Of a stretch of 64,000 bases of DNA, positions 14,155-23,077 are shown piece by piece. Where the stretch lies: positions 1 to 64,000 of IMG/VR virus record IMGVR_UViG_3300042889_001540. One strand, written 5' to 3'. Source of the stretch: a virus. Position numbers and translations under genes: made by a program. The notes below the pieces were generated by a model, which was not told the DNA's origin, searched no databases, and was given only the letters and a program-made list of their open reading frames with translations. Positions within the stretch are counted from its first letter, which is position 1. Each line of letters opens with the position of its first letter.

Positions 14155-16454
14155 CTTTTCCTATAATTTAAATTATTCATAAACTCATCAATAAATTCAA
14201 AATCGACATCTCCGTTAGTTGATGGAAGAAATATTTTACTTTTTTTCATTAACCCACTTGTCCATTTCCTACCATAGTTAAATCTAAACTTTTCATTTGT
14301 TATTATGGATGAAATAAAAATACCTCTTAGAGTATTTAATTCAAATTTTGAGTATAACACATTAACACTATCTAGTGCCCAAAAATTGAAAGGTTGGTAA
14401 AAAGACTCCGCAACTGAACCATCATAATTTACAGTCAAACAATTACCACTGAAAATTGGTTCTTCAGAAATTTTACCTGTCAACCCATTGTTAAATTCCG
14501 AAGAACTTATAAAATAATTATTGCCAGGATTCATTTGAAATTTAGTTAACCTTTTTCCTTTATTAATCTCAAATAAATCAGATAAATTAAATTCTTTCCA
14601 AGATTTTACTCCAGAAATACAAATTTCATCCAATTGTGAACTTATAGCAATATTGTCAAACAAATCAAAATGATTTTCTTTAATTAAAAAAGAAAGGTAA
14701 TTGCGAAGTCTTTGACTAAAGATATTATTATTTAATTTAGAAATATCTGTAGGTAAGTGAGCTTCAGCACACCAATCGTCATCAAACGAAATTTCTTTAA
14801 AAACAGATATACCTAACTTCTCTTCTCTATTTCTATAAGTACTAACCCAAAATTCTTTTATTTTTTCCCATTTTTTATTAACATCAATCCTTCCTTTATT
14901 TTTTCTTTTTTCAAACCCATCATCTTTAAAATACCCAAAGAAAGTTTTGTAATTTTTTGGATGTGGAATGTGAGCCTGAAAAATCATAACACAAGTAACA
15001 ACAGTTGCAGTTGTATTATAGAAAAGTTCATCCGGATTTGAAAAACAAGCCAACAGTTTATGTTTAGATAATAATCGTTTTTTTAACTCCGTAATTTTTC
15101 CATTTGGATTTAAAGCACTACTCATAGGTAAAACCGCAGCAACAACACCACCACTTCTCATTTCCTCTAATTGATTTATAACAAATTCTAATTCCTCTCT
15201 ATCATTTTTTTTATCTGATTTATAAGGAGGATTAAGGAATCCAATGTCTGGTTTTATCTTTGAGACTTTTTTTATGATTTCCTCATCGAAAGTATCTCCA
15301 CTGTAAATATATGGTGATATAACCCCATGTAATATAAAATTAAACATAGATAAAGCCCATATATGTGGTTGATACTCGATTCCAATAAAATTTTCACTAA
15401 ATTCTTCAAGTGGTTTATTTGGATTTTGAGTCCTCATTTTTTTTAATCCACTAATTAAAAATCCTGCAGTTCCACAACATCCATCAAGTAATATTGAATT
15501 TTCATTAACATCAAGAATATCACATAAAAAATCAGTGTAATGATGAGGAGTTAAAACAATTCCAAGACCTTTTTCATTATTAGCATATTGTAGAGTTTGA
15601 TTATGAAAGTCCATTAATATGTCATTATATTTATAAGTTTCAACATATCTTTTAATATTTTTTTCAACACCAATAATAATGTCTTTTAAGATTGAATAAT
15701 TAAATAACCCATCATCTTTAATAAAATTAAGATGAGATATTAATTTTTGTTTTTGAAAATCATTAATCTTTAATTTACCTAATATTAAATCAACAGATTG
15801 AATTAAAAGGTCAGGAAGATTTTCGTTATAACATATAAAATTATCTCTAAATTCTTTATTGTCCAAAGCAATTAAAACGGCGGAAATTAAAAAACTTCTC
15901 TGCATTTCCATGATTTTCTTACCATGTAGTTGATTATTCAGTTCACCTAAATATTTTAATAACTTATCATAATCTTGAGATAGTTTATACTCACTTTTTT
16001 TATAATTTTGAATTAATTCTTCTATTGTTAATGGTACATTTGTTTCAATTTTTTCTATTTTACAATTTTTAGGTTGAAAAAAATAACTTATCTTTAAATT
16101 ACTTTCTTTATCTCCTGAAAACGCAATTGAGATTACATCGTATTCTTTAGAAACAAATGATGAATAATGAATAACTCCGTCAACCGCGTATTCTACAGGG
16201 TAATTTAATTCATTACTTTCATGTTTTAAATTATTTTTTTTTCCTTCAGTAATAATTAATAAATCGGGTGTTAGCTTATGTTGTATAATGTGTTCCGGTT
16301 TTCCGGTACCACCTTTATTTGTTTTTGACGCACCTTTTAGTAAATTTCTAATACTTTCATAATTTGATGTTTGATATTCAATAATCAAATCATCATTAGT
16401 TAAATTAATATCAACTATTCTTTCAAATATTCTTTCAGTTTTCGCTTCGCTCAT
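14151..16454 (-). CDS. Type IIG-like nuclease-methyltransferase-specificity fusion protein
   Basis: 767 residues from the ATG at 16452-16454 (MSEAKTERIFERIV); the frame extends 31 hydrophobic codons further up but that part looks non-coding. Domains in order: a PD-(D/E)XK-like nuclease core (PDLLIITEGK, 63-72), a helical linker, an N6-adenine methyltransferase with AdoMet motif LLDGCCGTAGFL (322-333) and catalytic NPPY (408-411), then an HsdS-like target-recognition domain (from about 600, SWKEFNLSDLFEINKGKRL). This is the single-chain layout of type IIG restriction-modification enzymes. In a phage it might attack competing phage or host DNA, or only methylate if the nuclease is inactive. The nuclease assignment is less certain than the methylase. 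Confidence 0.85.
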   Translation of the reverse strand: MSEAKTERIFERIVDINLTNDDLIIEYQTSNYESIRNLLKGASKTNKGGTGKPEHIIQHKLTPDLLIITEGKKNNLKHESNELNYPVEYAVDGVIHYSSFVSKEYDVISIAFSGDKESNLKISYFFQPKNCKIEKIETNVPLTIEELIQNYKKSEYKLSQDYDKLLKYLGELNNQLHGKKIMEMQRSFLISAVLIALDNKEFRDNFICYNENLPDLLIQSVDLILGKLKINDFQKQKLISHLNFIKDDGLFNYSILKDIIIGVEKNIKRYVETYKYNDILMDFHNQTLQYANNEKGLGIVLTPHHYTDFLCDILDVNENSILLDGCCGTAGFLISGLKKMRTQNPNKPLEEFSENFIGIEYQPHIWALSMFNFILHGVISPYIYSGDTFDEEIIKKVSKIKPDIGFLNPPYKSDKKNDREELEFVINQLEEMRSGGVVAAVLPMSSALNPNGKITELKKRLLSKHKLLACFSNPDELFYNTTATVVTCVMIFQAHIPHPKNYKTFFGYFKDDGFEKRKNKGRIDVNKKWEKIKEFWVSTYRNREEKLGISVFKEISFDDDWCAEAHLPTDISKLNNNIFSQRLRNYLSFLIKENHFDLFDNIAISSQLDEICISGVKSWKEFNLSDLFEINKGKRLTKFQMNPGNNYFISSSEFNNGLTGKISEEPIFSGNCLTVNYDGSVAESFYQPFNFWALDSVNVLYSKFELNTLRGIFISSIITNEKFRFNYGRKWTSGLMKKSKIFLPSTNGDVDFEFIDEFMNNLNYRKR

Positions 16455-16560
16455 AAATTTTAATTTTATACTATAAATATAGTTATTATTCATGATAAAT
16501 ACAACTATATTTGTATTTTTATATGAATTATAAATACTAAAATACAAAAATATTTTGATA

Positions 16561-16594
16561 AAACAAAAAAAAGTCCCCCATTATTGGGAGACTT
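16561..16594 (-). terminator. Intrinsic terminator at the end of the gp46-like gene
   Basis: On the minus strand AAGTCTCCC and GGGGGACTT (16571-16594) pair with one G-U around a 6-base loop, followed by TTTTTTGTTT. The stem overlaps the last codons and stop of the 16581-18953 gene. It separates the recombination operon from the type IIG-like gene. Confidence 0.8.
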
Positions 16595-18953
16595 TTGAAA
16601 CATTTTCTGTTTTTGTAATCTTGACGACCGTATTGGCCCAATTTGATATCATTGGGTTATGTGATATGACAAATATCTTTTCAAAGTAGGTTTTTAATTT
16701 ATCAAAAAATTCCCCAACCATATCGAGATTATCATTCGCAACCTTACCCCAAACCTCATCGTAAACCGATAATTGTGGTTTTGGTAAAGAACAGACTTTG
16801 GACAACACCGCCCGGATGGCCAACGCCCCCACCGTCTTCTCATAACCCGAACCTGATGTAATTGGTCGTTCAATTCCGGTAGAGTTATCAATCATAATAA
16901 AGTCCACCTCATTCTTATCGTTAATTCGAATCTCTAAGTTGAATAAACAAGAATCCTGAAGTAACCTCTGAAGTTCAGCGTTAATCACTGGCATCATTGT
17001 CTTCATAATAATCTTACTTATACCATTCTTTCCAAAAATCTCATTATAGATTTTATAGATTTTTTCTTTTTCAAATTCTTCGGCAATCTTTAACACAAGA
17101 CCATGGTTCTTTTCAATACGAGACAAGAGATTATCAATTTGATTTTGATTGGTACTTTGAATTTTCTCATACCCTCTCTTTTGACTAATCAACTCATCAA
17201 TACGAAGGTTCGCCTTAATCAATTTGGAGTCAATATCGTTGTTCTGTTTAATCTTATCCTGAACTTCTTCGTATCTTGTTAGTTTCAACCTTATCGCCTC
17301 TAATTTCAAGTTATTTGACTCCAAAGACACTTCATGTTTCTCTTTAATAAGTTTGTTTCTTTCATACTCATCGAATTCTTTCTTAAGTTGGACATAAGTC
17401 TTTTCTTCTTTATCCAATTCTTCAATCAACCCATTAAGAATTTTAACTTCTTCTTTTCTTCCGTCAAGTTCCCCAATCTTCTTTTTGGTGATTTCAGCGT
17501 CCATCAATTTAATCCCACAATGCTCACATTGAATACCGTCACCAAACTTTTTAACAAGGTCTTCAATTTCACCAACCTTATGTGTTGTATTTCCTAATTG
17601 AATCTTATGATTGGTTAATAATTCTTTAACCGCATCGTGTTTATCCTCATGGTAATACCCACTTGGTTCAACAACCTTAATATTATCAATTTGTAGTTGG
17701 ATGGTTTTACTATTTGAAACATAAGTGGTAATCTCTGTCTGTAGTTTAACCGGGTCCAAAATAATAAGTTCCTGACTCAAATCAGCATGTTTTGAATTCA
17801 ATAATCCATCTTTATAATCTTGACCTTTTTTCAATGAATTATCTACTTCACCAATACTTTCGGTTGCTGTTGTAATCTCACCCTTTAATCTTTCGATTTC
17901 AGTCGTTGATGTCTCATTATCTTGTTTCAGGGTCTCCGTGTTATATACATTGGAAATCATCCCTTTCGAGAACTCTGAATAGATTTCTTTTCCGGTTTCT
18001 TCTTTCTTTTTCAAGAACTCAAGTCCCAGGAATCTTGATAATACCTGACCTCTCGCAGTTGGTTTTGACTCCAATAAGTCCTCCAAGTTAGATGCCGTGG
18101 TTAGAATGGTCATTAAGAAATCGTCCATTGTCCCAATAGACCTTTTCATAAACGCTTCCGTCTCTCTCCTTTGCTCACCAGTGAAATTTTGTAATTGACC
18201 ATCAGATAGTTTTTTAAAGAACTCTAACTCCGTCTTTACATTCCATTCGCCAGCCTTGGACATCTTTCTTTCAATTTGACGAGCAATGATATACTCCTCA
18301 CCATCGATAAGAATATCCCCACGAACACTAACTTTGTTCTTGTCGGTAAACCTGTTGAAGATTTCTTCGGCTTTCTGTGTCTTAGTTGTTGTGTTAAAGA
18401 ATAAGAACAATAGTAAATCCACAGTTAGAACCGTTTTACCACCAAAGTTTGGGGGGTCGGATTCCACCACCGTAATTCCCTCACACTTATCAAAATCAAT
18501 AACTTGATTATCTCCATAAGATAAGAAATTACTAAACTCAATTTTCTTGATGTACCATTTTTTAAATGGTGTCACCTCAACTTCGTTGGCTGCCATTCGG
18601 TTTTCAACCATACTATCAATACTCATTACTTGGTCCAAGTATTGTTCTTGACCCTTACTTTCAAGTAATGATTTGATAAGTTCCTTTTGATAGTTCTTAT
18701 CCAGGATATTTACAGACACATCAATCGTTTGTTGAGTGTCCTCGGTCGTTTTAACCTTCGTAATTACATTCACATTGGTTGAGTTATACTTTTTGGTAAA
18801 GTATTGTTTTGTCGACTTAATTCTCTCTTGAGTGAAGTTTTCCGGTGTATCTTCCCAAACAACCTGAATGTATGGATTATCTAATGTATCCACATCTAAA
18901 TTGTGTTGCATTTCTTTTAAATTAAAAATTGGTGGTGGATTGAATAAATCCAT
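16581..18953 (-). CDS. 46: SbcC/Rad50-like recombination endonuclease subunit (T4 gp46-like)
   Basis: 790-residue SMC-type ATPase that with the gp47-like nuclease (21143-21928) processes DNA ends for recombination-dependent replication. The N-terminal head has a Walker A-like DPPNFGGKTVL (about 165-175); the first glycine of GxxxxGKT is replaced by proline. Two long coiled-coil arms flank a zinc hook, CEHC (about 477-480). The C-terminal head has the signature region RPITSGSGYEKTVGALAIRA, Walker B QLSVYDEVWG and the H-loop FVISHNP. There is an extra N-terminal region of about 140 residues before the head, longer than T4 gp46 (560 residues). Five small genes separate it from gp47. Confidence 0.93.
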   Translation of the reverse strand: MDLFNPPPIFNLKEMQHNLDVDTLDNPYIQVVWEDTPENFTQERIKSTKQYFTKKYNSTNVNVITKVKTTEDTQQTIDVSVNILDKNYQKELIKSLLESKGQEQYLDQVMSIDSMVENRMAANEVEVTPFKKWYIKKIEFSNFLSYGDNQVIDFDKCEGITVVESDPPNFGGKTVLTVDLLLFLFFNTTTKTQKAEEIFNRFTDKNKVSVRGDILIDGEEYIIARQIERKMSKAGEWNVKTELEFFKKLSDGQLQNFTGEQRRETEAFMKRSIGTMDDFLMTILTTASNLEDLLESKPTARGQVLSRFLGLEFLKKKEETGKEIYSEFSKGMISNVYNTETLKQDNETSTTEIERLKGEITTATESIGEVDNSLKKGQDYKDGLLNSKHADLSQELIILDPVKLQTEITTYVSNSKTIQLQIDNIKVVEPSGYYHEDKHDAVKELLTNHKIQLGNTTHKVGEIEDLVKKFGDGIQCEHCGIKLMDAEITKKKIGELDGRKEEVKILNGLIEELDKEEKTYVQLKKEFDEYERNKLIKEKHEVSLESNNLKLEAIRLKLTRYEEVQDKIKQNNDIDSKLIKANLRIDELISQKRGYEKIQSTNQNQIDNLLSRIEKNHGLVLKIAEEFEKEKIYKIYNEIFGKNGISKIIMKTMMPVINAELQRLLQDSCLFNLEIRINDKNEVDFIMIDNSTGIERPITSGSGYEKTVGALAIRAVLSKVCSLPKPQLSVYDEVWGKVANDNLDMVGEFFDKLKTYFEKIFVISHNPMISNWANTVVKITKTENVSKVSQ

Positions 18954-18959
18954 AGTTTA

Positions 18960-19154
18960 TTATTGTGATACTAACTCAACATTTTGAGTGTTTCCACTTT
19001 GGGCTTGAGCTTCAGCATATTTCTTCTTCAACTCTTCCATTTGTTGATTCATGATTGTTTGAAATGCTTTTGATTCCCCTTTAAGTCTATTATTTCTCTC
19101 TTGAACTTTCTTTGCGTGAGCCCTTACTCCACCTCTTTTTTTCGATACTCCCAT
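18960..19154 (-). CDS. Small basic coiled-coil protein
   Basis: 64 residues. A basic start (MGVSKKRGGVRAHAKKVQER) leads into a helix with KAFQTIMNQQMEELKKKYAE and a short polar tail. The basic N-terminus could bind nucleic acid. It ends 6 bases before the gp46-like gene and is probably in the same operon. No family recognised. Confidence 0.65.
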   Translation of the reverse strand: MGVSKKRGGVRAHAKKVQERNNRLKGESKAFQTIMNQQMEELKKKYAEAQAQSGNTQNVELVSQ

Positions 19155-19190
19155 AATTGTTTTTATTTATTAATGTTTATTTTTTCTAAG

Positions 19191-19718
19191 TTAAAATCCT
19201 TCACCGGTTATATCACCTGTGTTAATTTCATTATCAATTTCTCGTTGTAAATCCTCTAAAGTTATTCCCGGTTCATTCTCAACTTGGTCTCGAAGTCTTT
19301 GAGTTAACATATCAGTAATTCTTTGATACTGATTATTATCCTCGTTAATTGTTGCCTTTTTATTAGGGTCCTCTTCATCATCCATGTAATTATTTAACCA
19401 TGTCGGTCTTTCCGGGACTTTAATTGAATCTATTTTTTCAATCATCAGTTGGACTTCTGTTTTACTTCCTCTTAACATTCGACCCATCTTAACTTTATTC
19501 TCAAGTCGAACAAAATCTTTGTAAAATTGGTCACCACCTATAAAATTAATATCAATTTCATTATTCTCCAAATACTCGATAATGTCAATCATAAGTTCAT
19601 CATCATCAAGAATTCCCATGTTATTACATAAAGCAAACAAATCGGTTGCTTTAATAATCCATCTTTGGACTTTACTATCGCTAAGTTGTTTTATAATAAA
19701 TTCATTTAGTTTTTCCAT
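19191..19718 (-). CDS. Protein of unknown function in recombination operon
   Basis: 175 residues from the ATG at 19716-19718 (MEKLNEFIIKQLSDSK); the longer frame starts with TTG and would overlap the upstream gene. It is mostly helical and acidic, with VQRWIIKATDLFALCNNMG near the start and a charged C-terminus (RITDMLTQRLRDQVENEPG, LEDLQREIDNEI). It starts 2 bases after the stop of the membrane-protein gene, consistent with coupling. No domain recognised. Confidence 0.7.
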   Translation of the reverse strand: MEKLNEFIIKQLSDSKVQRWIIKATDLFALCNNMGILDDDELMIDIIEYLENNEIDINFIGGDQFYKDFVRLENKVKMGRMLRGSKTEVQLMIEKIDSIKVPERPTWLNNYMDDEEDPNKKATINEDNNQYQRITDMLTQRLRDQVENEPGITLEDLQREIDNEINTGDITGEGF

Positions 19719-19719
19719 C

Positions 19720-20064
19720 TTATTTTGGTCGGTTCTCTTCAAACCATTCTACTATTGCGTTTATCACCCATACCGCACCTGATGATAGAATCCCGTCAAA
19801 AAACCAACCAATCCATAGTGGAGTTCCAAACAATACAGATGTTGGTGAGAATACGGTTAATGATAGGAACCAACCTCCGTGAAAAGAAAAGCACATTGGA
19901 CAGGTTAATATACCTGAGATGAAGTGTCCTAATCCATTGAGTGGTGTGTATATATTATCACCCCATTTTTTAAAGAAGTCCCTAACCCCTTGAAAGATTG
20001 ACCCGTATACCATAATATTCATAAGCCCGTAACTTAAAATGAACCAAGTTAAAATGTTAGTCAT
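19720..20064 (-). CDS. DUF1360-like small membrane protein
   Basis: 114 residues with at least three hydrophobic segments (about 4-24, 45-65 and 75-103) and the motif ISGILTCPMCFSFHGGW in the middle, which matches the CPxCxxFW-type pattern of DUF1360 membrane proteins found in phages and bacilli. The cysteine pair faces one side of the membrane and may bind metal. Function unknown. It is one of several small genes between gp46 and gp47. Confidence 0.7.
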   Translation of the reverse strand: MTNILTWFILSYGLMNIMVYGSIFQGVRDFFKKWGDNIYTPLNGLGHFISGILTCPMCFSFHGGWFLSLTVFSPTSVLFGTPLWIGWFFDGILSSGAVWVINAIVEWFEENRPK

Positions 20065-20080
20065 ATTTTCTATTTTTTTT

Positions 20081-20599
20081 TTAAATTTTATTATCTAAAT
20101 TTGAACCTTTCAAATACATCGCTTTGGTTCCTTCATTATATTTTTGAATATCTTGAATTGTTTTCTCATATTCTTTTATTGTTCGGTCCTTCTCAATATT
20201 ATCAAGTTTTAATTTTTCAACTGTGTTTTGGAGAGCATCTAATTTAAGTTTTAATTTATTGTCGGATGTCTCTTTTTCAACAATAACTTCTTTATTTACC
20301 TCAACTATCTTTTCTATCGGAACCTCTTTTATCACTTCAACAAGTTTCTCAATCTCAACATATTCAATCTTGACAACTTCTTTTTCTTCAACCACAGGAA
20401 CCTCAACATACTTGATAACTTCTTTGATAACTTCTTTTTCAAAAACATTCCCCGAACCTGACAATAGTCCGTACTTCTCAATTGAAAATCCTTCTGAATA
20501 ACATTTCTTAATAATCTCTTCAGGGTTAAACTTATTAAGTTTACAATAACTTAATAAGTCCTTGTGTTCTCCGGAGGTTAGTTCAAGATTGATATTCAT
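20081..20599 (-). CDS. Val/Glu/Lys-repeat coiled-coil protein
   Basis: 172 residues. The first 45 look globular (SGEHKDLLSYCKLNKFNPEE). Residues about 60-120 form a low-complexity repeat of the VEVPVVEEKEVVKIEYVEIE type, followed by a true heptad coiled coil to about 165. Val/Pro/Glu/Lys repeats of this kind are common in large phage proteins and form extended or oligomeric rods. It overlaps the upstream gene by 4 bases. No function recognised. Confidence 0.65.
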   Translation of the reverse strand: MNINLELTSGEHKDLLSYCKLNKFNPEEIIKKCYSEGFSIEKYGLLSGSGNVFEKEVIKEVIKYVEVPVVEEKEVVKIEYVEIEKLVEVIKEVPIEKIVEVNKEVIVEKETSDNKLKLKLDALQNTVEKLKLDNIEKDRTIKEYEKTIQDIQKYNEGTKAMYLKGSNLDNKI

Positions 20600-21150
20600 T
20601 TTAATTTTCTTTTAGGTGTTGGCTCATAATAATCATTATCCCAATCAGGTTCGATAGTTGGTGTATATTGCATCCCAGTTTGATAGTTATTACCAAACCA
20701 TTTCCTATATCTTTCTTCGTAAGTCAATTCCTCACAACAATTCCCACCCCACTTTTGGTAGAAGTCATCGTCAAATAATAATTTATCAATAAATTGCCAT
20801 TTATCCCAAATTAAATCGGGGTCAGCATCCGGGTCAGGAGTATCCAAAAATGTGTGAAATAACCTATCTGTTGTATTCATCGGAATAATATCCGGATTCG
20901 GTTCACCACCTCGTAATTGATTTAGAATCTCTTGGTCAATTTCTTTTTGAACTTCTTTGAATATCTCAGAAGTTAATTCATCGTGTTCTTTTTGTTTTTT
21001 AATTTCTCTTTCAAAAGTTTCCGGAGTTAATTGATGTAAACTATCAATATGAAACCATTGAGTTGGAATTGTAAAAACCTTATACCCATCAGTTGGATTA
21101 CCACCAATTGTAATACCATTTCTTATGTATTCGTAAATCTTGTTATCCAT
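20596..21150 (-). CDS. Protein of unknown function between gp46 and gp47
   Basis: 184 residues, rich in Asp, Pro, Trp and Tyr. An N-terminal strand region (NGITIGGNPTDGYKVFTIPT) leads to a helical middle and an aromatic/acidic C-terminus (QKWGGNCCEELTYEERYRKW, PEWDNDYY-type residues) ending in a basic PKRKLK tail. It overlaps gp47 by 8 bases and the next gene by 4 bases, so it is tightly embedded in the recombination operon. No family recognised. Confidence 0.7.
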   Translation of the reverse strand: MDNKIYEYIRNGITIGGNPTDGYKVFTIPTQWFHIDSLHQLTPETFEREIKKQKEHDELTSEIFKEVQKEIDQEILNQLRGGEPNPDIIPMNTTDRLFHTFLDTPDPDADPDLIWDKWQFIDKLLFDDDFYQKWGGNCCEELTYEERYRKWFGNNYQTGMQYTPTIEPDWDNDYYEPTPKRKLK

Positions 21151-21928
21151 TATTCATAAGTTTTTCAGTTCCTTTTTCAATACAGTCAAACGAGTCTATC
21201 GAAAATTTAAGATATGGTTTTGAGTTAGGTAAATCAACAAAAGAGTACTTATCAGTATCAATGTCGTAAACTCCGTATCCATGTTTACCAACACTCTCAC
21301 CAAAATTTTGTTGTATTGTTGACCCAATCATAACACCTCTTTTCCCATTTGGGATATTAAAGGTCGCACGTTTGTGAATATCTCCACATAGAATAAGGTC
21401 TAGCCCATTAAATTTTTCAATATCGTATGCATGAGAACCAAAGTCAAACCCTAAATCCGTAGTTAATCCTACAACCGGGTCATGAAATAACCCTATTTTA
21501 AATCCAGTCGCAGTATCAATTTCCGGAGGAATGTTTCCTTGGAATTGTGAATATACACACCAAGACACATTCTCATCTTCATAAATCCCCCTATCTTTAT
21601 AATAAACAATATTAGGGTTATTTAAGTTAGAAATAATCGGGGTTAAACTATCCAATCTATCATTATTATTAATAAGAGCATCATGATTACCCGCAATCAA
21701 TACAGTTTTCGCAATCTTAGCACATTCGGTCAATAACCAAGACGCAACCTCAATTACTTCAGGCGTTAGTTGATTTTTTGAGTGTAGTAAATCTCCGGTG
21801 AAGGTAATTCTGTCCGGTTGTAATGTTTTCCACTCGTTCAGTGCTAATTGAAGAATTTCACGGTATAAATCGTGGTCTTTAAATAGTTTGAGGTGTAAAT
21901 CAGAGAAATGTATAATTCTGTTTATCAT
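21143..21928 (-). CDS. 47: SbcD/Mre11-like nuclease subunit (T4 gp47-like)
   Basis: A 261-residue calcineurin-like metallophosphoesterase, the nuclease partner of the gp46-like ATPase. Metal-binding motifs appear in order: D10 and H12 (HFSDLHL), D46 (FTGDLLHS), N81-H82 (AGNHD), H149 (GLFHD) and the final C-G-D-I-H (181-185), where the usual GHxH is GDIH. It is shorter than T4 gp47 (339 residues) and lacks a large C-terminal capping domain. Together the pair resects DNA ends and supports recombination-primed replication. It starts 1 base inside the zinc-ribbon gene stop (TAATG), so the two are translationally coupled. Confidence 0.93.
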   Translation of the reverse strand: MINRIIHFSDLHLKLFKDHDLYREILQLALNEWKTLQPDRITFTGDLLHSKNQLTPEVIEVASWLLTECAKIAKTVLIAGNHDALINNNDRLDSLTPIISNLNNPNIVYYKDRGIYEDENVSWCVYSQFQGNIPPEIDTATGFKIGLFHDPVVGLTTDLGFDFGSHAYDIEKFNGLDLILCGDIHKRATFNIPNGKRGVMIGSTIQQNFGESVGKHGYGVYDIDTDKYSFVDLPNSKPYLKFSIDSFDCIEKGTEKLMNNG

Positions 21929-22164
21929 TATTCTTTAATTAAAATTTTTTCTTCTTCCTCAAATGGATTAAACCCTTTGTTTATATGTCCACAAGAATCA
22001 CATTTGTAAATTGGGAACGGTACTGTAGTGTCTTCCGTTGAACCTGTCATTAGTTTTGGGACTCTCTTTAGGAAGATTACCTCTCTAAAGTAAATTCCAT
22101 CACAAGACTCACATTTTATCGTTGGACACTCTTTTAAATTAATTTTCGGTTGTTGTAATTCCAT
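21928..22164 (-). CDS. Small zinc-ribbon protein
   Basis: 78 residues from the ATG at 22162-22164 (MELQQPKINLKEC); the longer frame begins with TTG inside the upstream gene. Two cysteine pairs, CESC (about 18-21) and CDSC (about 57-60), separated by FREVIFLKRVPKLM, form a classic zinc ribbon. From memory such proteins sit near replication genes in T4-like phages, but their role is unknown. It overlaps gp47 by 1 base and the WCT-motif gene by 26 bases. Confidence 0.75.
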   Translation of the reverse strand: MELQQPKINLKECPTIKCESCDGIYFREVIFLKRVPKLMTGSTEDTTVPFPIYKCDSCGHINKGFNPFEEEEKILIKE

Positions 22165-23026
22165 ATTGTTTTGTATTAAGTTTTTTAAGAAAACCATCAA
22201 TGTTTTCCTTTAGATTAGAAATATACGAAGGTTCTACCGATTCTTCAAGTTTTTCCAAACTATCTTTTAACAAATCGAAATTTAAATTCTTCAATGTACG
22301 ACTAAACGCATTAATAGCGTCAACAGAATCTTTAATTTTCTTATAAGTTATAAATCTAACTCGATAAATTGTCATCAATTTAAAAAGTAATTCTTCATCC
22401 CAACCATATCTAATTATTGATTTATCATCAATAGTATTGTCACTAGCATTGTAAATAACGACAGGACTGTTAATTCCTGTCTCTGACCATTTCATATAAA
22501 AAGCAATCTTTCTATACGATATTGTTTTATCATCAGTTTTATCAATCAAATAAGCGAGTAAAGCATTTTTTGAGTAGTTATTGAATGTTGATATGTCATT
22601 TTTTGATGCAGTGCACCATCTAGTTCCCGCACCATATTTTAATGAACCTTTATGTGTTTTTGGAATAATAAAAAGAACTTTATCGTCTTCATATAAAACT
22701 TCAGCATGTTCTTCCCGACAGAACCCTTTTAATTCTTTATCAGTTTCTGCTTTATCCACAATTTCTTTTAAAGTAGGAATATGACCATATTTTTTATCGT
22801 AGATGTCTTTGTCTTGAATATAAGGTAATACCTCATCAAATCGATTAACCAAATCAATTAACATATCAATTGTTCTAACACACCCGTTACTATTTCGGTG
22901 AGTCCAAGATTTTAATAAAAATTCGGTATATTTTCTTGTTGGTGTTTTATCACCATTAACTAATCTATTGAAAGTTTCTATCTTTAACGACCAATACTTA
23001 ACTTTTAATTCATCTATTTTTGACAT
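22139..23026 (-). CDS. WCT-motif protein without repeats
   Basis: 295 residues. The core (about 120-200) reads VLFIIPKTHKGSLKYG, then GTRWCTASKNDISTFNNYS and a strand region AYLIDKTDDKTISYRKIAF, closely paralleling the middle domain of the protein at 169-1497 (TRWCTS, WFNRY, LYVIYN). N- and C-terminal parts are helical and unrelated to that protein. The shared Trp-Cys-Thr and Asn-Tyr residues suggest a common fold or active site; its activity is unknown. It has its own promoter (23047-23077), giving a leader of about 17 bases, so it probably heads the transcript leading into gp47 and gp46. Confidence 0.8.
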   Translation of the reverse strand: MSKIDELKVKYWSLKIETFNRLVNGDKTPTRKYTEFLLKSWTHRNSNGCVRTIDMLIDLVNRFDEVLPYIQDKDIYDKKYGHIPTLKEIVDKAETDKELKGFCREEHAEVLYEDDKVLFIIPKTHKGSLKYGAGTRWCTASKNDISTFNNYSKNALLAYLIDKTDDKTISYRKIAFYMKWSETGINSPVVIYNASDNTIDDKSIIRYGWDEELLFKLMTIYRVRFITYKKIKDSVDAINAFSRTLKNLNFDLLKDSLEKLEESVEPSYISNLKENIDGFLKKLNTKQYGITTTEN

Positions 23027-23046
23027 GTTTATTTATTTAGTGGAGA

Positions 23047-23077
23047 TAAAGGTAAATAAGTTTTTTACTTACCCAAA
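23047..23077 (-). promoter_or_regulatory. Bacteroidota-type promoter ahead of the recombination operon
   Basis: Minus strand: TTTG (23074-23077), 19 bases, TACCTTTA (23047-23054). The -33 box is perfect, the -7 box fits TAnnTTTG in all but the last base. It overlaps the 3' end of the 23065-23910 gene and points to the WCT-motif gene start at 23026. Confidence 0.6.

Noticed and set aside
16455-16552. TATTTTTG (16545-16552) as -7 box for the type IIG-like gene
   Set aside because: It fits TAnnTTTG but the nearest TTTG is only 11 bases upstream, not 19-21, so it was not listed as a promoter.
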